Assembly: GCF_023283925.1 (NCBI RefSeq)
Contig: NZ_JAKIKX010000001.1
Location: forward strand, 992,001-1,056,000
Direction of reading: 5' to 3'
DNA: 64,000 nucleotides
Source: Shewanella marisflavi
Lineage (GTDB): Bacteria > Pseudomonadota > Gammaproteobacteria > Enterobacterales > Shewanellaceae
Shown here: positions 17,983-27,450 of the stretch, one piece after another
Numbering within the stretch: the stretch's first letter is position 1
How the letters are laid out: the number at the start of each line of letters is the position of its first letter
Translations under genes and position numbers: made by a program
The notes under the pieces: model-generated
Databases searched by the model: none
Seen by the model: the letters and a program-made list of their open reading frames with translations, nothing else
What the model was told of the DNA's origin: nothing

Positions 17983-18746
17983 ACCTAATTAAAAACATGA
18001 AACGGATCTTGACCTCATTCTTGCTACTCCTGGCCGTGATGGCGCCGCAACTGGCGCTGGCGCAGGACGGGATACTCCCAGCGGTAACCGTAACTACAGG
18101 CGCCGATGGCTCGACTCAATATTCTGTCACTATGCAGATATTGCTGCTAATGACGGCGCTAAGCTTCCTGCCTGCCATGGTGATCATGCTAACCTCTTTT
18201 ACCCGCATCATAGTGGTATTGTCGATTTTGCGACAAGCCATTGGTTTGCAGCAGACACCGTCAAACCAGGTGTTGATCGGCATGAGTCTGTTTATGACTT
18301 TCTTCATCATGGCGCCGGTGTTTGACAAAATTTATGATCAGGCGGTCAAACCCTATATCGATGACGGCATGACCATAGAGCAGGCCTATGACAAGGGCAA
18401 AGAGCCGCTGCGGGCCTTTATGTTGGCGCAGACGCGACTGACTGATCTGGAAACCTTTGTCGAGATCTCTGGCTATCAGAATATTCAGTCGCCGGAAGAG
18501 GCGCCGATGAGCGTGTTGATCCCAGCCTTTATCACTAGCGAACTTAAGACCGCCTTTCAGATAGGCTTTATGCTGTTTGTGCCTTTTTTGGTGTTGGATT
18601 TAGTGGTGGCCAGTATCTTAATGGCCATGGGTATGATGATGTTGTCGCCAATGATTGTTTCACTGCCATTTAAGATCATGCTATTCGTGCTGGTGGATGG
18701 CTGGAGCCTGGTTATGGGCACCCTAGCCAATAGTTTTGGGATTTAG
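17979..18746 (+). CDS. fliP: Flagellar export gate protein FliP
   Basis: FliP is the main subunit of the FliPQR export gate in the MS-ring pore. The 255-residue protein has a cleavable signal peptide; ATG 17979 overlaps fliO, while an internal ATG at 17997 (MKRILTS) would give a tidier signal. The PF00813 signatures are clear: [25 protein letters not shown] from about residue 60 and a C-terminal [19 protein letters not shown] block. Confidence 0.96.
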   Translation: MNLIKNMKRILTSFLLLLAVMAPQLALAQDGILPAVTVTTGADGSTQYSVTMQILLLMTALSFLPAMVIMLTSFTRIIVVLSILRQAIGLQQTPSNQVLIGMSLFMTFFIMAPVFDKIYDQAVKPYIDDGMTIEQAYDKGKEPLRAFMLAQTRLTDLETFVEISGYQNIQSPEEAPMSVLIPAFITSELKTAFQIGFMLFVPFLVLDLVVASILMAMGMMMLSPMIVSLPFKIMLFVLVDGWSLVMGTLANSFGI

Positions 18747-18754
18747 GAGCGCTT

Positions 18755-19024
18755 ATGTCACCCGAAGCCCTCGTCGACATCTTTCGTGAAGCACTCTCGG
18801 TTATCGTGACCATAGTGTCGATGATCATTGTGCCTGGGCTGGTGATTGGTCTGGTGGTGGCTGTGTTTCAGGCGGCGACCTCGATCAACGAGCAGACCTT
18901 GAGCTTCTTGCCGCGCCTGCTGACGACACTCTTTGCCCTGATGTTCTTAGGTCACCTGCTGATACAGACCATGATGGAGTTTTTCCTAGAGATGGTAAAT
19001 CTGATCCCTCAGGTGGTGGGCTAG
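18755..19024 (+). CDS. fliQ: Flagellar export gate protein FliQ
   Basis: FliQ is a two-helix inner-membrane protein that clamps around FliP/FliR in the export gate. The 89-residue sequence has the family start SPEALVDIFREAL and the VGLVVAVFQAATSINEQTLSFLPR-type core (residues 30-52), ending in a second hydrophobic helix. An AGGAG ribosome site precedes ATG 18755. Confidence 0.96.
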   Translation: MSPEALVDIFREALSVIVTIVSMIIVPGLVIGLVVAVFQAATSINEQTLSFLPRLLTTLFALMFLGHLLIQTMMEFFLEMVNLIPQVVG

Positions 19025-19066
19025 CCATGAATAGCCAGGCGTTGCTGAGCGGCGAGTCTCACTGAG

Positions 19067-19864
19067 ATGGAGATCTTGCTGTCGACCATAATGCAGACGC
19101 TGTCGGCCTATATGTGGCCCTTGTTCAGGGTGTCTAGCATGTTGATGGTGATGGCGGTGTTTGGCGCTAACACCACACCGACCCGAGTGCGTTTACTGCT
19201 GTCTGTCGCGATCACCTTCGCCATAGCGCCAGTGTTACCCGTTAATACCGAGATAGAGCTGTTTTCCTTGGGCGCAGTTTTCGTGACCGCGCAGCAAATC
19301 TTGATCGGTGTCGCCATGGGGTTTGTCACTCTACTTATCATGCAGACGTTCGTCTTGACCGGTCAGATCATAGGTATGCAGACCAGTTTAGGTTTCGCTT
19401 CCATGGTCGACCCAGGCTCAGGGCAACAAACTCCGGTGATTGGTAACTTTTTTCTGTTGCTGACCACCATGATTTTTCTGGCAGTCGATGGGCACCTGGT
19501 GCTTATCCGGATGCTAGTAGCCAGCTTTGACACCATTCCAGTGTCTCTACAGGGGATCAGCATTGCCAGTTATCGCCGTTTGGCGGAGTGGGGCGCCTAT
19601 ATGTTTGGCGCGGCATTGACTATGTCTATCTCCGCAATCGTCGCTTTATTATTGATTAACCTCTCTTTTGGTGTGATGACGCGAGCATCGCCCCAGCTTA
19701 ATATCTTCGCCATCGGTTTCCCTGTGACCATGGTGAGTGGCTTGATTATTCTTTGGCTAACGCTCACGCCTATTATGGCTCATTTCGATGAGGTTTGGCG
19801 TTCGGCCCAGTTGTTGCTATGCGATCTGGTGCAGCTGCAATGTAGTACAGACGGGAGCTTCTGA
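19067..19864 (+). CDS. fliR: Flagellar export gate protein FliR
   Basis: FliR completes the FliP5Q4R1 gate. The 265-residue protein shows repeated transmembrane helices and the conserved GQIIGMQTSLGFASMVDP motif at about residues 97-114. It starts at ATG 19067 with little ribosome-site sequence of its own, one base after a 12-codon open frame (19027-19065) that may couple its translation. It overlaps flhB by one base. Confidence 0.95.
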   Translation: MEILLSTIMQTLSAYMWPLFRVSSMLMVMAVFGANTTPTRVRLLLSVAITFAIAPVLPVNTEIELFSLGAVFVTAQQILIGVAMGFVTLLIMQTFVLTGQIIGMQTSLGFASMVDPGSGQQTPVIGNFFLLLTTMIFLAVDGHLVLIRMLVASFDTIPVSLQGISIASYRRLAEWGAYMFGAALTMSISAIVALLLINLSFGVMTRASPQLNIFAIGFPVTMVSGLIILWLTLTPIMAHFDEVWRSAQLLLCDLVQLQCSTDGSF

Positions 19865-20997
19865 TGGCAGATAATGATACCAGTCAGGAGAAGACCGAAG
19901 AGGCGACCCCCAGGCGACGCGAACAAGCGCGAGAAAAAGGTCAGGTCGCCCGTTCTAAGGAGTTAGGAACCTCTGCCGTATTGATGTCGGCGGCGGTCGG
20001 CTTCGCTATCGTAGGGCCCAGTTTGGGTCAGTCGCTGATGGTTGTGATGAGCAACCTGTTTACCATGGACAGAAGCGAGATCTTCGACACCAATAGCATG
20101 TTTAATATCTGGCAGATGGTGCTCAGTGAACTGGCGATCCCTATGGGCAGCTTTGTGCTGTTTCTGGCTTTTATTGCCTTTTTGGGGAACGTGGTACTGG
20201 GGGGGATCACCTTCTCGGTTAAGGCCTTTATGCCCAAGGGCAGCAAGATGAATCCTGTCAGTGGCTTTAAGCGGATGTTTGGCGTGCAGGCGTTAGTGGA
20301 GTTGACTAAGGGGATCGCCAAGTTTTCTGTTGTCGCCATCATGGCTTATCTGCTGCTGAGTTATTATTTTGTCGATATTCTCACGCTCTCCCAGGGCCAT
20401 CTTCCTGGGAATGTCTATAACGCGTTAGATCTGTTGGTGTGGATGTTTATTATCCTCTGCTCTTCAACGGTCATCATAGTGGTAATTGATGTGCCATTTC
20501 AGATCTGGAACCACAACAAGCAACTGAGAATGACCAAGCAAGAGATCAAGGATGAATATAAAGATACCGAGGGTCAGCCGGAGGTGAAAGGTCGGGTGCG
20601 CCAAATGCAGCGTGAGATGGCTCAGCGTCGCATGATGGCAGAGGTGCCCAATGCCGACGTGATAGTCGTGAACCCTGAACACTATGCGGTGGCGGTTAAG
20701 TATGACGTCACCAAAGCGGCTGCGCCTTATGTGCTGGCGAAAGGAGTCGATGATGTGGCCTTTAAGATCAGGGAGATAGCACGTGAACATGATGTGGCGA
20801 TTGTGTCGGCGCCGCCGCTTGCCAGGGCTATCTATCATACTACCAAGATAGATCAGGAGATCCCCGAGGGGCTATTTACCGCCGTGGCTCAGGTGCTGGC
20901 CTATGTATTCCAGCTAAGACAGTACCAACAAAAGGGGGGCAAACGCCCGACGCCTATCCCGCTTAATCAGCCAATCCCAGACGACCTCAAGTATTAA
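19864..20997 (+). CDS. flhB: Flagellar export switch protein FlhB
   Basis: FlhB is the export-gate protein whose self-cleavage switches substrate class. The 377-residue product has the FlhB N-terminus (EKTEEATPRRREQAREKGQVARS), four transmembrane helices up to about residue 215, and a cytoplasmic domain with the autocleavage site NPEH (in VIVVNPEHYAVAVKYD, about residue 270; NPTH is usual) and PPLARAIYHTTKIDQEIPEGLF. It closes the fliL operon; flhA has its own promoter downstream. Confidence 0.96.
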   Translation: MADNDTSQEKTEEATPRRREQAREKGQVARSKELGTSAVLMSAAVGFAIVGPSLGQSLMVVMSNLFTMDRSEIFDTNSMFNIWQMVLSELAIPMGSFVLFLAFIAFLGNVVLGGITFSVKAFMPKGSKMNPVSGFKRMFGVQALVELTKGIAKFSVVAIMAYLLLSYYFVDILTLSQGHLPGNVYNALDLLVWMFIILCSSTVIIVVIDVPFQIWNHNKQLRMTKQEIKDEYKDTEGQPEVKGRVRQMQREMAQRRMMAEVPNADVIVVNPEHYAVAVKYDVTKAAAPYVLAKGVDDVAFKIREIAREHDVAIVSAPPLARAIYHTTKIDQEIPEGLFTAVAQVLAYVFQLRQYQQKGGKRPTPIPLNQPIPDDLKY

Positions 20998-21087
20998 TGG
21001 GCGGCTTTCTTGGTTGAACATCATTTTATGGCGACCTGTGTTTAATCTTTAAGCGATTGTTGTTGCCTTGTTTAATCACCTCTTAAG

Positions 21088-21105
21088 TTGGCGTATTTTT
21101 TGCTG
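21088..21105 (+). promoter_or_regulatory. Sigma-54 promoter of flhA operon
   Basis: GTTGGCGTATTTTTTGCTG region: GG at 21090-21091 and GC at 21102-21103, ten bases apart, about 40 bases before flhA. It fits the known sigma-54 control of flhA-flhF-flhG-fliA in polar systems. Confidence 0.83.
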
Positions 21106-21142
21106 AACCATCACTAGATGTCAAAGTTCAGGCGCTAGATTG

Positions 21143-23242
21143 ATGGATTTGAAAGCAACGCTCGGTCAGATTAAACAGGTAAAACCTGCCAACTTCAAAG
21201 GTATAGGTACTCCTATACTGGTGCTGGCTGCATTGGCGATGATTGTTTTGCCTATGCCAGCTTTCCTGTTGGATATTCTGTTCTCTTTTAATATTGCCTT
21301 GGCTTTAGTGGTGCTCTTGGTGGCCATTTACACCGACCGTCCATTAGATTTTGCCGCATTCCCGACCGTACTTTTGGTAGCGACCTTGCTGCGCTTGGCG
21401 CTCAACGTTGCCTCGACCCGTATCGTCTTGCTCGAAGGTCATAATGGTGGCGACGCCGCCGGTAAGGTGATTGAGGCCTTTGGTTCAGTGGTCATTGGCG
21501 GTAACTATGCCGTGGGTTTGGTGGTGTTCTTGATCCTCATCATCATTAACTTTGCCGTGGTCACTAAGGGCGCCGGACGAATCTCAGAAGTGAGTGCTCG
21601 TTTTACCTTGGATGCTATGCCGGGTAAGCAGATGGCGATCGATGCCGACCTTAATGCTGGCGTGCTGAATCAAGATCAGGCGCGTATTCGCCGCGCCGAA
21701 GTGACCAAAGAAGCCGACTTCTATGGCGCGATGGATGGTGCCTCTAAGTTTGTGAAAGGCGATGCTATCGCGGGCATCATGATCTTAGTGATCAATATCT
21801 TAGGTGGTTTCGTTATCGGTATGGTCCAGCATGGGCTGGACTTTTCCTCGGCAGTTGAGATCTACACCCTGCTAACCATAGGTGATGGCTTGGTGGCGCA
21901 GATCCCAGGCCTCTTGCTGTCGATCGCGGCGGCCCTCATGGTGACACGCCAAAATGAATCTGGGGATATGGGACAGATGGTGATGAGCCAGATGTTCGAT
22001 AATCCTAAGTCGCTGATCATTGCTTCTGGCGTGTTATTGATAATGGGTATAGTGCCCGGCATGCCCCATTTTGCTTTTCTCAGTTTTGGCTTGATCACTG
22101 CGGCAGGCGCCTATTTTCTGCATCGTAAAAAAGATCTCGACAGACAACGCGCCTTGGAGATTGCCAAGACCTCACCTGTCACGCCGGGTGATGCTAAGCC
22201 CAAAGAGCTTAGCTGGGACGATGTGCAGCAGGTTGATACCATTGGTCTGGAAGTGGGTTACCGTCTGATCCCCTTGGTCGATAAGGGGCAGGGTGGTGAA
22301 CTGCTTGGACGTATCAAGGGCGTCCGCAAAAAACTGTCACAAGAACTGGGCTTTTTGGTGCCGGCGGTGCATATTCGCGACAATTTAGATTTGGCGCCAA
22401 ACACCTATCGCATCTCTTTGATGGGAGTGGCCTCGGGTGAAGCTGAGATCCGTCATGACTGTGAACTGGCGATTAACCCTGGTCAGGTCTACGGCAAGCT
22501 CGATGGTGTAGAGACAACAGATCCCGCTTTCGGGTTAGAGGCTGTGTGGATCGCTCCAGAGCTCAGAGAGCATGCTCAAACCTTAGGTTACACCGTGGTA
22601 GATGCCGCGACCGTAGTGGCCACTCACCTGAGTCAGCTGCTAACCAATAACGCCTCTAAGCTGCTGGGTTACGAAGAGGTACAACAGCTGATGGATATGC
22701 TTGCCAAGCACTCGCCTAAGCTGGTCAGTGGCTTTATTCCCGATGTCTTGCCGCTGGGTACTGTGGTGAAGGTGATGCAAAACCTGCTCAATGAAGGCGT
22801 GTCGATACGCGATCTTAAGACCATAGTTCAGACCTTGCTTGAGTATGGGCCTAAGAGCAATGATACCGAGGTGTTGACAGCAGCAGTGCGCATCGCACTT
22901 AAACGCATGATTGTACAAGAGATAAGCGGTCCAGAGCCGGAAATCCCTGTCATAACTTTGGCGCCCGAATTGGAACAGATGTTGCATCAGTCTATGCAGG
23001 CAACGGGAGGCGAGGGGCCGAATATAGAACCTAGCCTTGCCGAGAGGATGCAAAAGTCGTTACTTGACGCATCCCAGCGTCAGGAGATGGTGGGTCAGCC
23101 AGCCATCTTACTGACTTCGGGTATGTTACGTTCGACGCTGTCGCGTTTTGTTAAACATACGATTCCAAACTTAAGGGTGATCTCTTATCAAGAGGTACCC
23201 GATGAGAAACAAATTCGTATCGTATCAGCGGTCGGCCAGTAG
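21143..23242 (+). CDS. flhA: Flagellar export gate protein FlhA
   Basis: FlhA forms the nonameric ring that receives substrate-chaperone complexes and uses proton motive force. ATG 21143 (MDLKATLGQIK) is preferred over a TTG one codon upstream; the product has 699 residues. Eight or so transmembrane helices occupy the first half; the FHIPEP signature lies in the loop (EVSARFTLDAMPGKQMAIDADLNAG, split at residues 148-172), and the C-terminal half is the cytoplasmic ring domain. Length and motifs are standard. Confidence 0.97.
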   Translation: MDLKATLGQIKQVKPANFKGIGTPILVLAALAMIVLPMPAFLLDILFSFNIALALVVLLVAIYTDRPLDFAAFPTVLLVATLLRLALNVASTRIVLLEGHNGGDAAGKVIEAFGSVVIGGNYAVGLVVFLILIIINFAVVTKGAGRISEVSARFTLDAMPGKQMAIDADLNAGVLNQDQARIRRAEVTKEADFYGAMDGASKFVKGDAIAGIMILVINILGGFVIGMVQHGLDFSSAVEIYTLLTIGDGLVAQIPGLLLSIAAALMVTRQNESGDMGQMVMSQMFDNPKSLIIASGVLLIMGIVPGMPHFAFLSFGLITAAGAYFLHRKKDLDRQRALEIAKTSPVTPGDAKPKELSWDDVQQVDTIGLEVGYRLIPLVDKGQGGELLGRIKGVRKKLSQELGFLVPAVHIRDNLDLAPNTYRISLMGVASGEAEIRHDCELAINPGQVYGKLDGVETTDPAFGLEAVWIAPELREHAQTLGYTVVDAATVVATHLSQLLTNNASKLLGYEEVQQLMDMLAKHSPKLVSGFIPDVLPLGTVVKVMQNLLNEGVSIRDLKTIVQTLLEYGPKSNDTEVLTAAVRIALKRMIVQEISGPEPEIPVITLAPELEQMLHQSMQATGGEGPNIEPSLAERMQKSLLDASQRQEMVGQPAILLTSGMLRSTLSRFVKHTIPNLRVISYQEVPDEKQIRIVSAVGQ

Positions 23243-23253
23243 AGGGTATTTAA

Positions 23254-24660
23254 GTGAAAATTAAACGTTTTTTGGCAAAAGATATGCGCTCTGCATTGGC
23301 CCAGGTTAAAGAAACATTAGGCTCAGATGCGGTGATCATGTCTAACAAGAAGGTCACTGGCGGCATCGAAATTGTGGCGGCGGTCGATTATGACGAGCCT
23401 AAGAAAGCTAGCGTAACTAAGCCTAGTGTGTCCTTGGCAAGTGAAGCCAGTGCTATTCCCCCCAGTTTTCTCGACCTGGCTGAAGAGAAGGTTTCTATTG
23501 GTCGTCAGCCCATTAAGGCGGAGTCAAAAAAACAACCTGCACCGGTGGCTGATTCGCTGCAGGCTCTATTAGAGCGTCAACAAAATCGCGTCAGTCAGCA
23601 ATTGAATCAGTCAAGCGACGAGCTCGAGATGCCTGCATGGGCACAAGGTTTGAAGGCGCCAAAAGCAGAGGCTACCGCTCCCTCTCAGGTTGAAACCCAA
23701 AGCCGACCTAAGCGTGATAAGCATAGTGTCGCCAGTGGTGAGATTGAATCTATGCGCGAAGAGCTGGCATCTTTGCGTAACCTATTGACCGATCAGGTCA
23801 CCTCTTTGCTCTCTGAGCAGAAGAGACGTTTGGACCCTGTGGGTGCCATGTTAGAGAGCCGCCTGCTCGATGCTGAGTTTAGTCCAGAGGTCGCCGCTAA
23901 GTTATCGGCCTTGAGTGAACATTACACCCCTGCCGATTTGGTGAAAGCGCTGCCCCGTAGTCTGGCTAACCTGCTGGATAACCAGGGAGATGACATTGTT
24001 CGTCAGGGAGGCGTCGTTGCGTTTGTGGGTCCTACAGGTGTGGGCAAGACCACAAGTGTTGCAAAATTAGCCGCTCGATTTGCTGCACATCATGGTTCAG
24101 ATCAAGTTGCGTTAATAACAACGGATCATTATCGCATTGGAGCCTATGAGCAGCTGGCAACCTATGGCAAAATAATGGGGTGCCCGGTCAAGCAAGCACA
24201 TGATCTCAATGAGTTGGAACAAATTCTTTATCAGTTTCGCAATCGCAAGCTAGTATTGATAGATACGGCGGGAATGGGACAAAGAGATGTGAGATTGTTC
24301 CAACAACTTGATAATTTAACTGCAAATAGCAGATTACCTATTCGCAGTTATCTGGTACTGTCATCTACAAGTCAAAGAAGAGTGCTTGAAGATGCCGTCG
24401 CGCAGTTTACCCGGATCCCATTGTCCGGCGCGATTTTAACCAAATTAGACGAATCAGTGGCCTTGGCTCCGGCATTAAGTGTTTTGATTCAAAGTGGGTT
24501 ACCATTGAGTTATGTCACTGATGGACAAAGAGTTCCAGAAGATATGCAAGTCGCCGACACCTTAGCCCTGGCCAACAAGGCGTTGTCGGTACTCGAAAAG
24601 AAAGTGCAACCAATACAGAATAACGAAAGGTCATATGAACGGGCCTACGCATTTGAGTAA
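23254..24660 (+). CDS. flhF: Flagellar polar-placement GTPase FlhF
   Basis: FlhF is an SRP-like GTPase that recruits the first basal-body parts to the cell pole. GTG 23254 starts a 468-residue protein: N-terminal B domain (MKIKRFLAKDMRSALAQVK), a low-complexity linker, an N domain near 210-250, and the G domain with GPTGVGKTTSVAKLAARFA at about residue 258, an ITTDHYRIGA switch, LIDTAGMGQRD and TKLDES. The antagonistic partner FlhG follows. An eight-base-scale overlap with flhG depends on that gene's start. Confidence 0.96.
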   Translation: MKIKRFLAKDMRSALAQVKETLGSDAVIMSNKKVTGGIEIVAAVDYDEPKKASVTKPSVSLASEASAIPPSFLDLAEEKVSIGRQPIKAESKKQPAPVADSLQALLERQQNRVSQQLNQSSDELEMPAWAQGLKAPKAEATAPSQVETQSRPKRDKHSVASGEIESMREELASLRNLLTDQVTSLLSEQKRRLDPVGAMLESRLLDAEFSPEVAAKLSALSEHYTPADLVKALPRSLANLLDNQGDDIVRQGGVVAFVGPTGVGKTTSVAKLAARFAAHHGSDQVALITTDHYRIGAYEQLATYGKIMGCPVKQAHDLNELEQILYQFRNRKLVLIDTAGMGQRDVRLFQQLDNLTANSRLPIRSYLVLSSTSQRRVLEDAVAQFTRIPLSGAILTKLDESVALAPALSVLIQSGLPLSYVTDGQRVPEDMQVADTLALANKALSVLEKKVQPIQNNERSYERAYAFE

Positions 24661-24664
24661 TATA

Positions 24665-25546
24665 ATGAGTCGGGATCAAGCAAGCGGTTTACGTATGATG
24701 AATCAACCATATAACGAAAAAGTAAAAGTAATTGCCGTAACCGGTGGTAAGGGTGGCGTGGGTAAAACCAGCGTTTCGATCAATACCGCGGTCTCCCTGG
24801 CTGAGAAGGGCAAGCGCGTGCTTGTACTTGATGCTGACCTAGGTTTAGCGAACGTCGACGTCATGTTGGGGCTCAGAGCTGAACGCAATCTCTCCCACGT
24901 ATTATCGGGCGATGCAGACCTTGACGATATTATCGTTCGTGGGCCTAAGGGAATTGGTATTATTCCTGCCACCTCAGGCACTCAGGCTATGGTCGAATTA
25001 ACACCAGCGCAACACGCGGGTCTTATTCGTGCCTTTAGTGAGATGAGAACTCAGTTTGATATTCTTGTCGTCGATACGGCTGCCGGGATCTCAGATATGG
25101 TGCTAAGCTTTTCTCGCGCCTCACAAGATGTCCTGGTGGTTGTGTGTGATGAGCCTACCTCAATTACCGATGCCTATGCTTTAATTAAGATTCTTAGCCG
25201 AGAGCATGGTGTATTCAGATTTAAGATTGTGGCCAATATGGTCAGAAGTTTACGAGAAGGAATGGAGTTATTTGCTAAACTTAGCAAAGTAACCGACCGT
25301 TTTCTCGACGTGGCGTTGGAGCTGGTTGCGACAATCCCCTTCGATGAAAACCTTCGCAAATCAGTTCGTAAACAAAAATTGATTGTCGAGGCATTTCCTA
25401 AGTCGCCGGCATCAATTGCTTACCATGGTTTAGCTAACAAGATTATTAGCTGGCCAGTGCCGCAACAGCCCGGCGGACACCTAGAGTTCTTTGTGGAAAG
25501 ATTAGTTCAACGCCCAGAATATCAAGAGGATCGTACGAGTGAGTAA
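24665..25546 (+). CDS. flhG: Flagellar number regulator FlhG (FleN, MinD-like ATPase)
   Basis: FlhG limits polar flagella to one by restraining FlhF and FlrA. ATG 24665 gives 293 residues beginning MSRDQASGLRMMNQ, which puts the conserved DQASGLR helix (activates FlhF GTPase in the family) at the very N-terminus as in known homologues. An in-frame ATG at 24635, inside flhF and with AAAGG before it, would add ten residues. The deviant Walker A GGKGGVGKTSVSIN, the DADLGLANVDVMLG motif and a C-terminal membrane-targeting region are clear. It overlaps fliA by eight bases. Confidence 0.95.
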   Translation: MSRDQASGLRMMNQPYNEKVKVIAVTGGKGGVGKTSVSINTAVSLAEKGKRVLVLDADLGLANVDVMLGLRAERNLSHVLSGDADLDDIIVRGPKGIGIIPATSGTQAMVELTPAQHAGLIRAFSEMRTQFDILVVDTAAGISDMVLSFSRASQDVLVVVCDEPTSITDAYALIKILSREHGVFRFKIVANMVRSLREGMELFAKLSKVTDRFLDVALELVATIPFDENLRKSVRKQKLIVEAFPKSPASIAYHGLANKIISWPVPQQPGGHLEFFVERLVQRPEYQEDRTSE

Positions 25547-26258
25547 AGCCGCTGCGTATACTTGTTTAGATAACAAAGCTTCTATTGTCGAACAGTATGC
25601 ACCGTTGGTTAAAAGGATTGCTCACCATTTACTTGCTCGTCTGCCCGCTTCGGTGCAATTGGATGATCTTATACAAGCAGGTATGATGGGCCTGCTTGAG
25701 GCCTCAACCAAGTTCGACGGCAGCAAGGGCGCCAAGTTTGAAACCTTTGCTGGTATTCGTATCCGTGGCTCCATGTTGGATGAGATTCGTCGTGGTGACT
25801 GGGTGCCCAGGTCAGTACATCGTAATCAGAGACGTGTTGCCCAGGTGATAGATGAGCTAGAACAAGAGCTTGGGCGAGATGCAAAAGACAATGAAATTGC
25901 AGATCGACTTGATATGACGCTCGATGAGTACCATCATATTCTTAATGATGTTTCTGTCGGGAAAGTAGTTGGAATTGAAGATCTTGGTGTATCGGTCGAT
26001 GTAGTAAGAGACGAAGACGATCATCAAGACGATGCTTTTGAAGCACTGGCAGAGACACAGTTTCATGAGGCCCTTGTGGAGGCGATTAAGTTACTGCCAG
26101 AAAGAGATGGATTAGTTTTGTCGTTATATTATGACGAAGCATTAAATTTAAAAGAGATCGGTGCCGTACTTGATGTCAGCGAATCCAGAGTTAGCCAGAT
26201 TCATAGCCAGGCGATGCTCAGACTCAAAGCGAAACTCAAGCATTGGACCAAAATATAA
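25539..26258 (+). CDS. fliA: Flagellar sigma factor FliA (sigma-28)
   Basis: FliA directs RNA polymerase to late flagellar and chemotaxis promoters until held by FlgM. GTG 25539 starts a 239-residue protein with region 2 (DLIQAGMMGLLEASTKFDGSKGAKFETFA, split at residues 44-72, then IRIRGSMLDEIRRGDWVPRSV), region 3 and region 4 with HTH ALNLKEIGAVLDVSESRVSQIHSQA. Length is typical. Overlap with flhG and a 42-base gap to cheY suggest co-transcription into the chemotaxis genes. Confidence 0.97.
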   Translation: MSKAAAYTCLDNKASIVEQYAPLVKRIAHHLLARLPASVQLDDLIQAGMMGLLEASTKFDGSKGAKFETFAGIRIRGSMLDEIRRGDWVPRSVHRNQRRVAQVIDELEQELGRDAKDNEIADRLDMTLDEYHHILNDVSVGKVVGIEDLGVSVDVVRDEDDHQDDAFEALAETQFHEALVEAIKLLPERDGLVLSLYYDEALNLKEIGAVLDVSESRVSQIHSQAMLRLKAKLKHWTKI

Positions 26259-26300
26259 CGATTACATGAGCAATATAAAAACAGCTCCGCGGAGGAAACC

Positions 26301-26684
26301 TTGGACAAGAATATGAAGATTCTCGTTGTTGACGACTTCTCAACAATGAGACGCATCATCAAGAACTTGTTGAGAGACTTGGGTTTTAATAACACTCAGG
26401 AAGCAGATGACGGTTCGACAGCCCTGCCTATGTTGCAAAAGGGTGATTTTGACTTTGTCGTAACCGATTGGAACATGCCAGGTATGCAGGGGATCGACCT
26501 GTTAAAGGCTATCCGTGCTGATGACGACCTGAAACACATTCCAGTGTTAATGGTCACTGCGGAAGCAAAAAGGGAACAGATCATTGCGGCGGCTCAGGCT
26601 GGTGTGAATGGCTATGTAGTTAAACCTTTTACTGCGGCGACATTGAAAGAGAAGTTAGACAAAATTTTCGAACGACTCGGTTAA
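26301..26684 (+). CDS. cheY: Chemotaxis response regulator CheY
   Basis: CheY carries the phosphoryl signal from CheA to FliM. The 127-residue single receiver domain starts at TTG 26301 behind a near-perfect GGAGGAAACC ribosome site. The acidic pocket ([10 protein letters not shown]), phospho-acceptor Asp in VTDWNMPG near residue 56, Thr/Ser position VTAEA, aromatic switch region and Lys in VVKPF are all present, so it is a fully competent CheY. CheZ follows 13 bases later. Confidence 0.97.
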   Translation: MDKNMKILVVDDFSTMRRIIKNLLRDLGFNNTQEADDGSTALPMLQKGDFDFVVTDWNMPGMQGIDLLKAIRADDDLKHIPVLMVTAEAKREQIIAAAQAGVNGYVVKPFTAATLKEKLDKIFERLG

Positions 26685-26697
26685 TCAAGGTTGGGCT

Positions 26698-27435
26698 ATG
26701 CAGGCAGATACTTCAGGGCTGATCAATCTAGCACAGGCTAAGGAGCTTGTGGACTTCCTAGAAGCTGGTCAACAAGAGCAGGCCGACGAACTCATACGTG
26801 ATATCGCCAGCCCGATTCAGAAAGAGCTGTTTGATGAGGTAGGTCGTCTTACCCGTCAGCTTCACAGTGCCATTGTGGACTTTCAAGTGGATGGTCGCCT
26901 CATTGAGTTGGCGAACAGTGAAATCCCCGATGCAAAAGAGCGCCTCAATTATGTCATTGATATGACAGAGCAGGCCGCTAACAAAACCATGGACGCCGTT
27001 GAAGAGTCTCTGCCCCTTGCAGATGCCCTCACCATGAATGTTCAGTCGGTGAAACCCTCATGGGATCGCTTGATGAGACGTGATATTGAGCTGCATGAAT
27101 TTAAGGCGCTTTGTCACGATGTTCAGCAGTTTATCGAGCGAAGCGAATCGGATTCTAATCGGTTAAAAGAGTTACTCAATAACATCCTGCTTGCCCAAGA
27201 TTTCCAAGATCTGACCGGACAGATGATCCGTCGGGTCATTGAGTTGGTGCGAGAGGTAGAGAGCAACTTGGTCTCTATGTTAACCGTGTTTGGCGAACAG
27301 CCAGCAACGGACAAGCCTCGTGCGTCAGAGAAGTGTGTCGAAGCAGAAGGTCCTATTATGAACGCTGATCAGCGTGATGATGTCGTGACAGGGCAAGATG
27401 AAGTCGATGACTTGCTTTCGAGTCTGGGTTTCTAA
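26698..27435 (+). CDS. cheZ: CheY-P phosphatase CheZ
   Basis: CheZ dephosphorylates CheY-P. The 245-residue protein has the long four-helix dimer region, the catalytic-helix motif LLAQDFQDLTGQMIRRVI near residue 160 with the catalytic Gln, a flexible linker, and a C-terminal CheY-binding peptide DEVDDLLSSLGF. Length is slightly above the enterobacterial form (214). It sits in the cheY-cheZ-cheA order usual for polar-flagellated gammaproteobacteria. Confidence 0.96.
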   Translation: MQADTSGLINLAQAKELVDFLEAGQQEQADELIRDIASPIQKELFDEVGRLTRQLHSAIVDFQVDGRLIELANSEIPDAKERLNYVIDMTEQAANKTMDAVEESLPLADALTMNVQSVKPSWDRLMRRDIELHEFKALCHDVQQFIERSESDSNRLKELLNNILLAQDFQDLTGQMIRRVIELVREVESNLVSMLTVFGEQPATDKPRASEKCVEAEGPIMNADQRDDVVTGQDEVDDLLSSLGF

Positions 27436-27450
27436 GTAGGAGTCATATGA

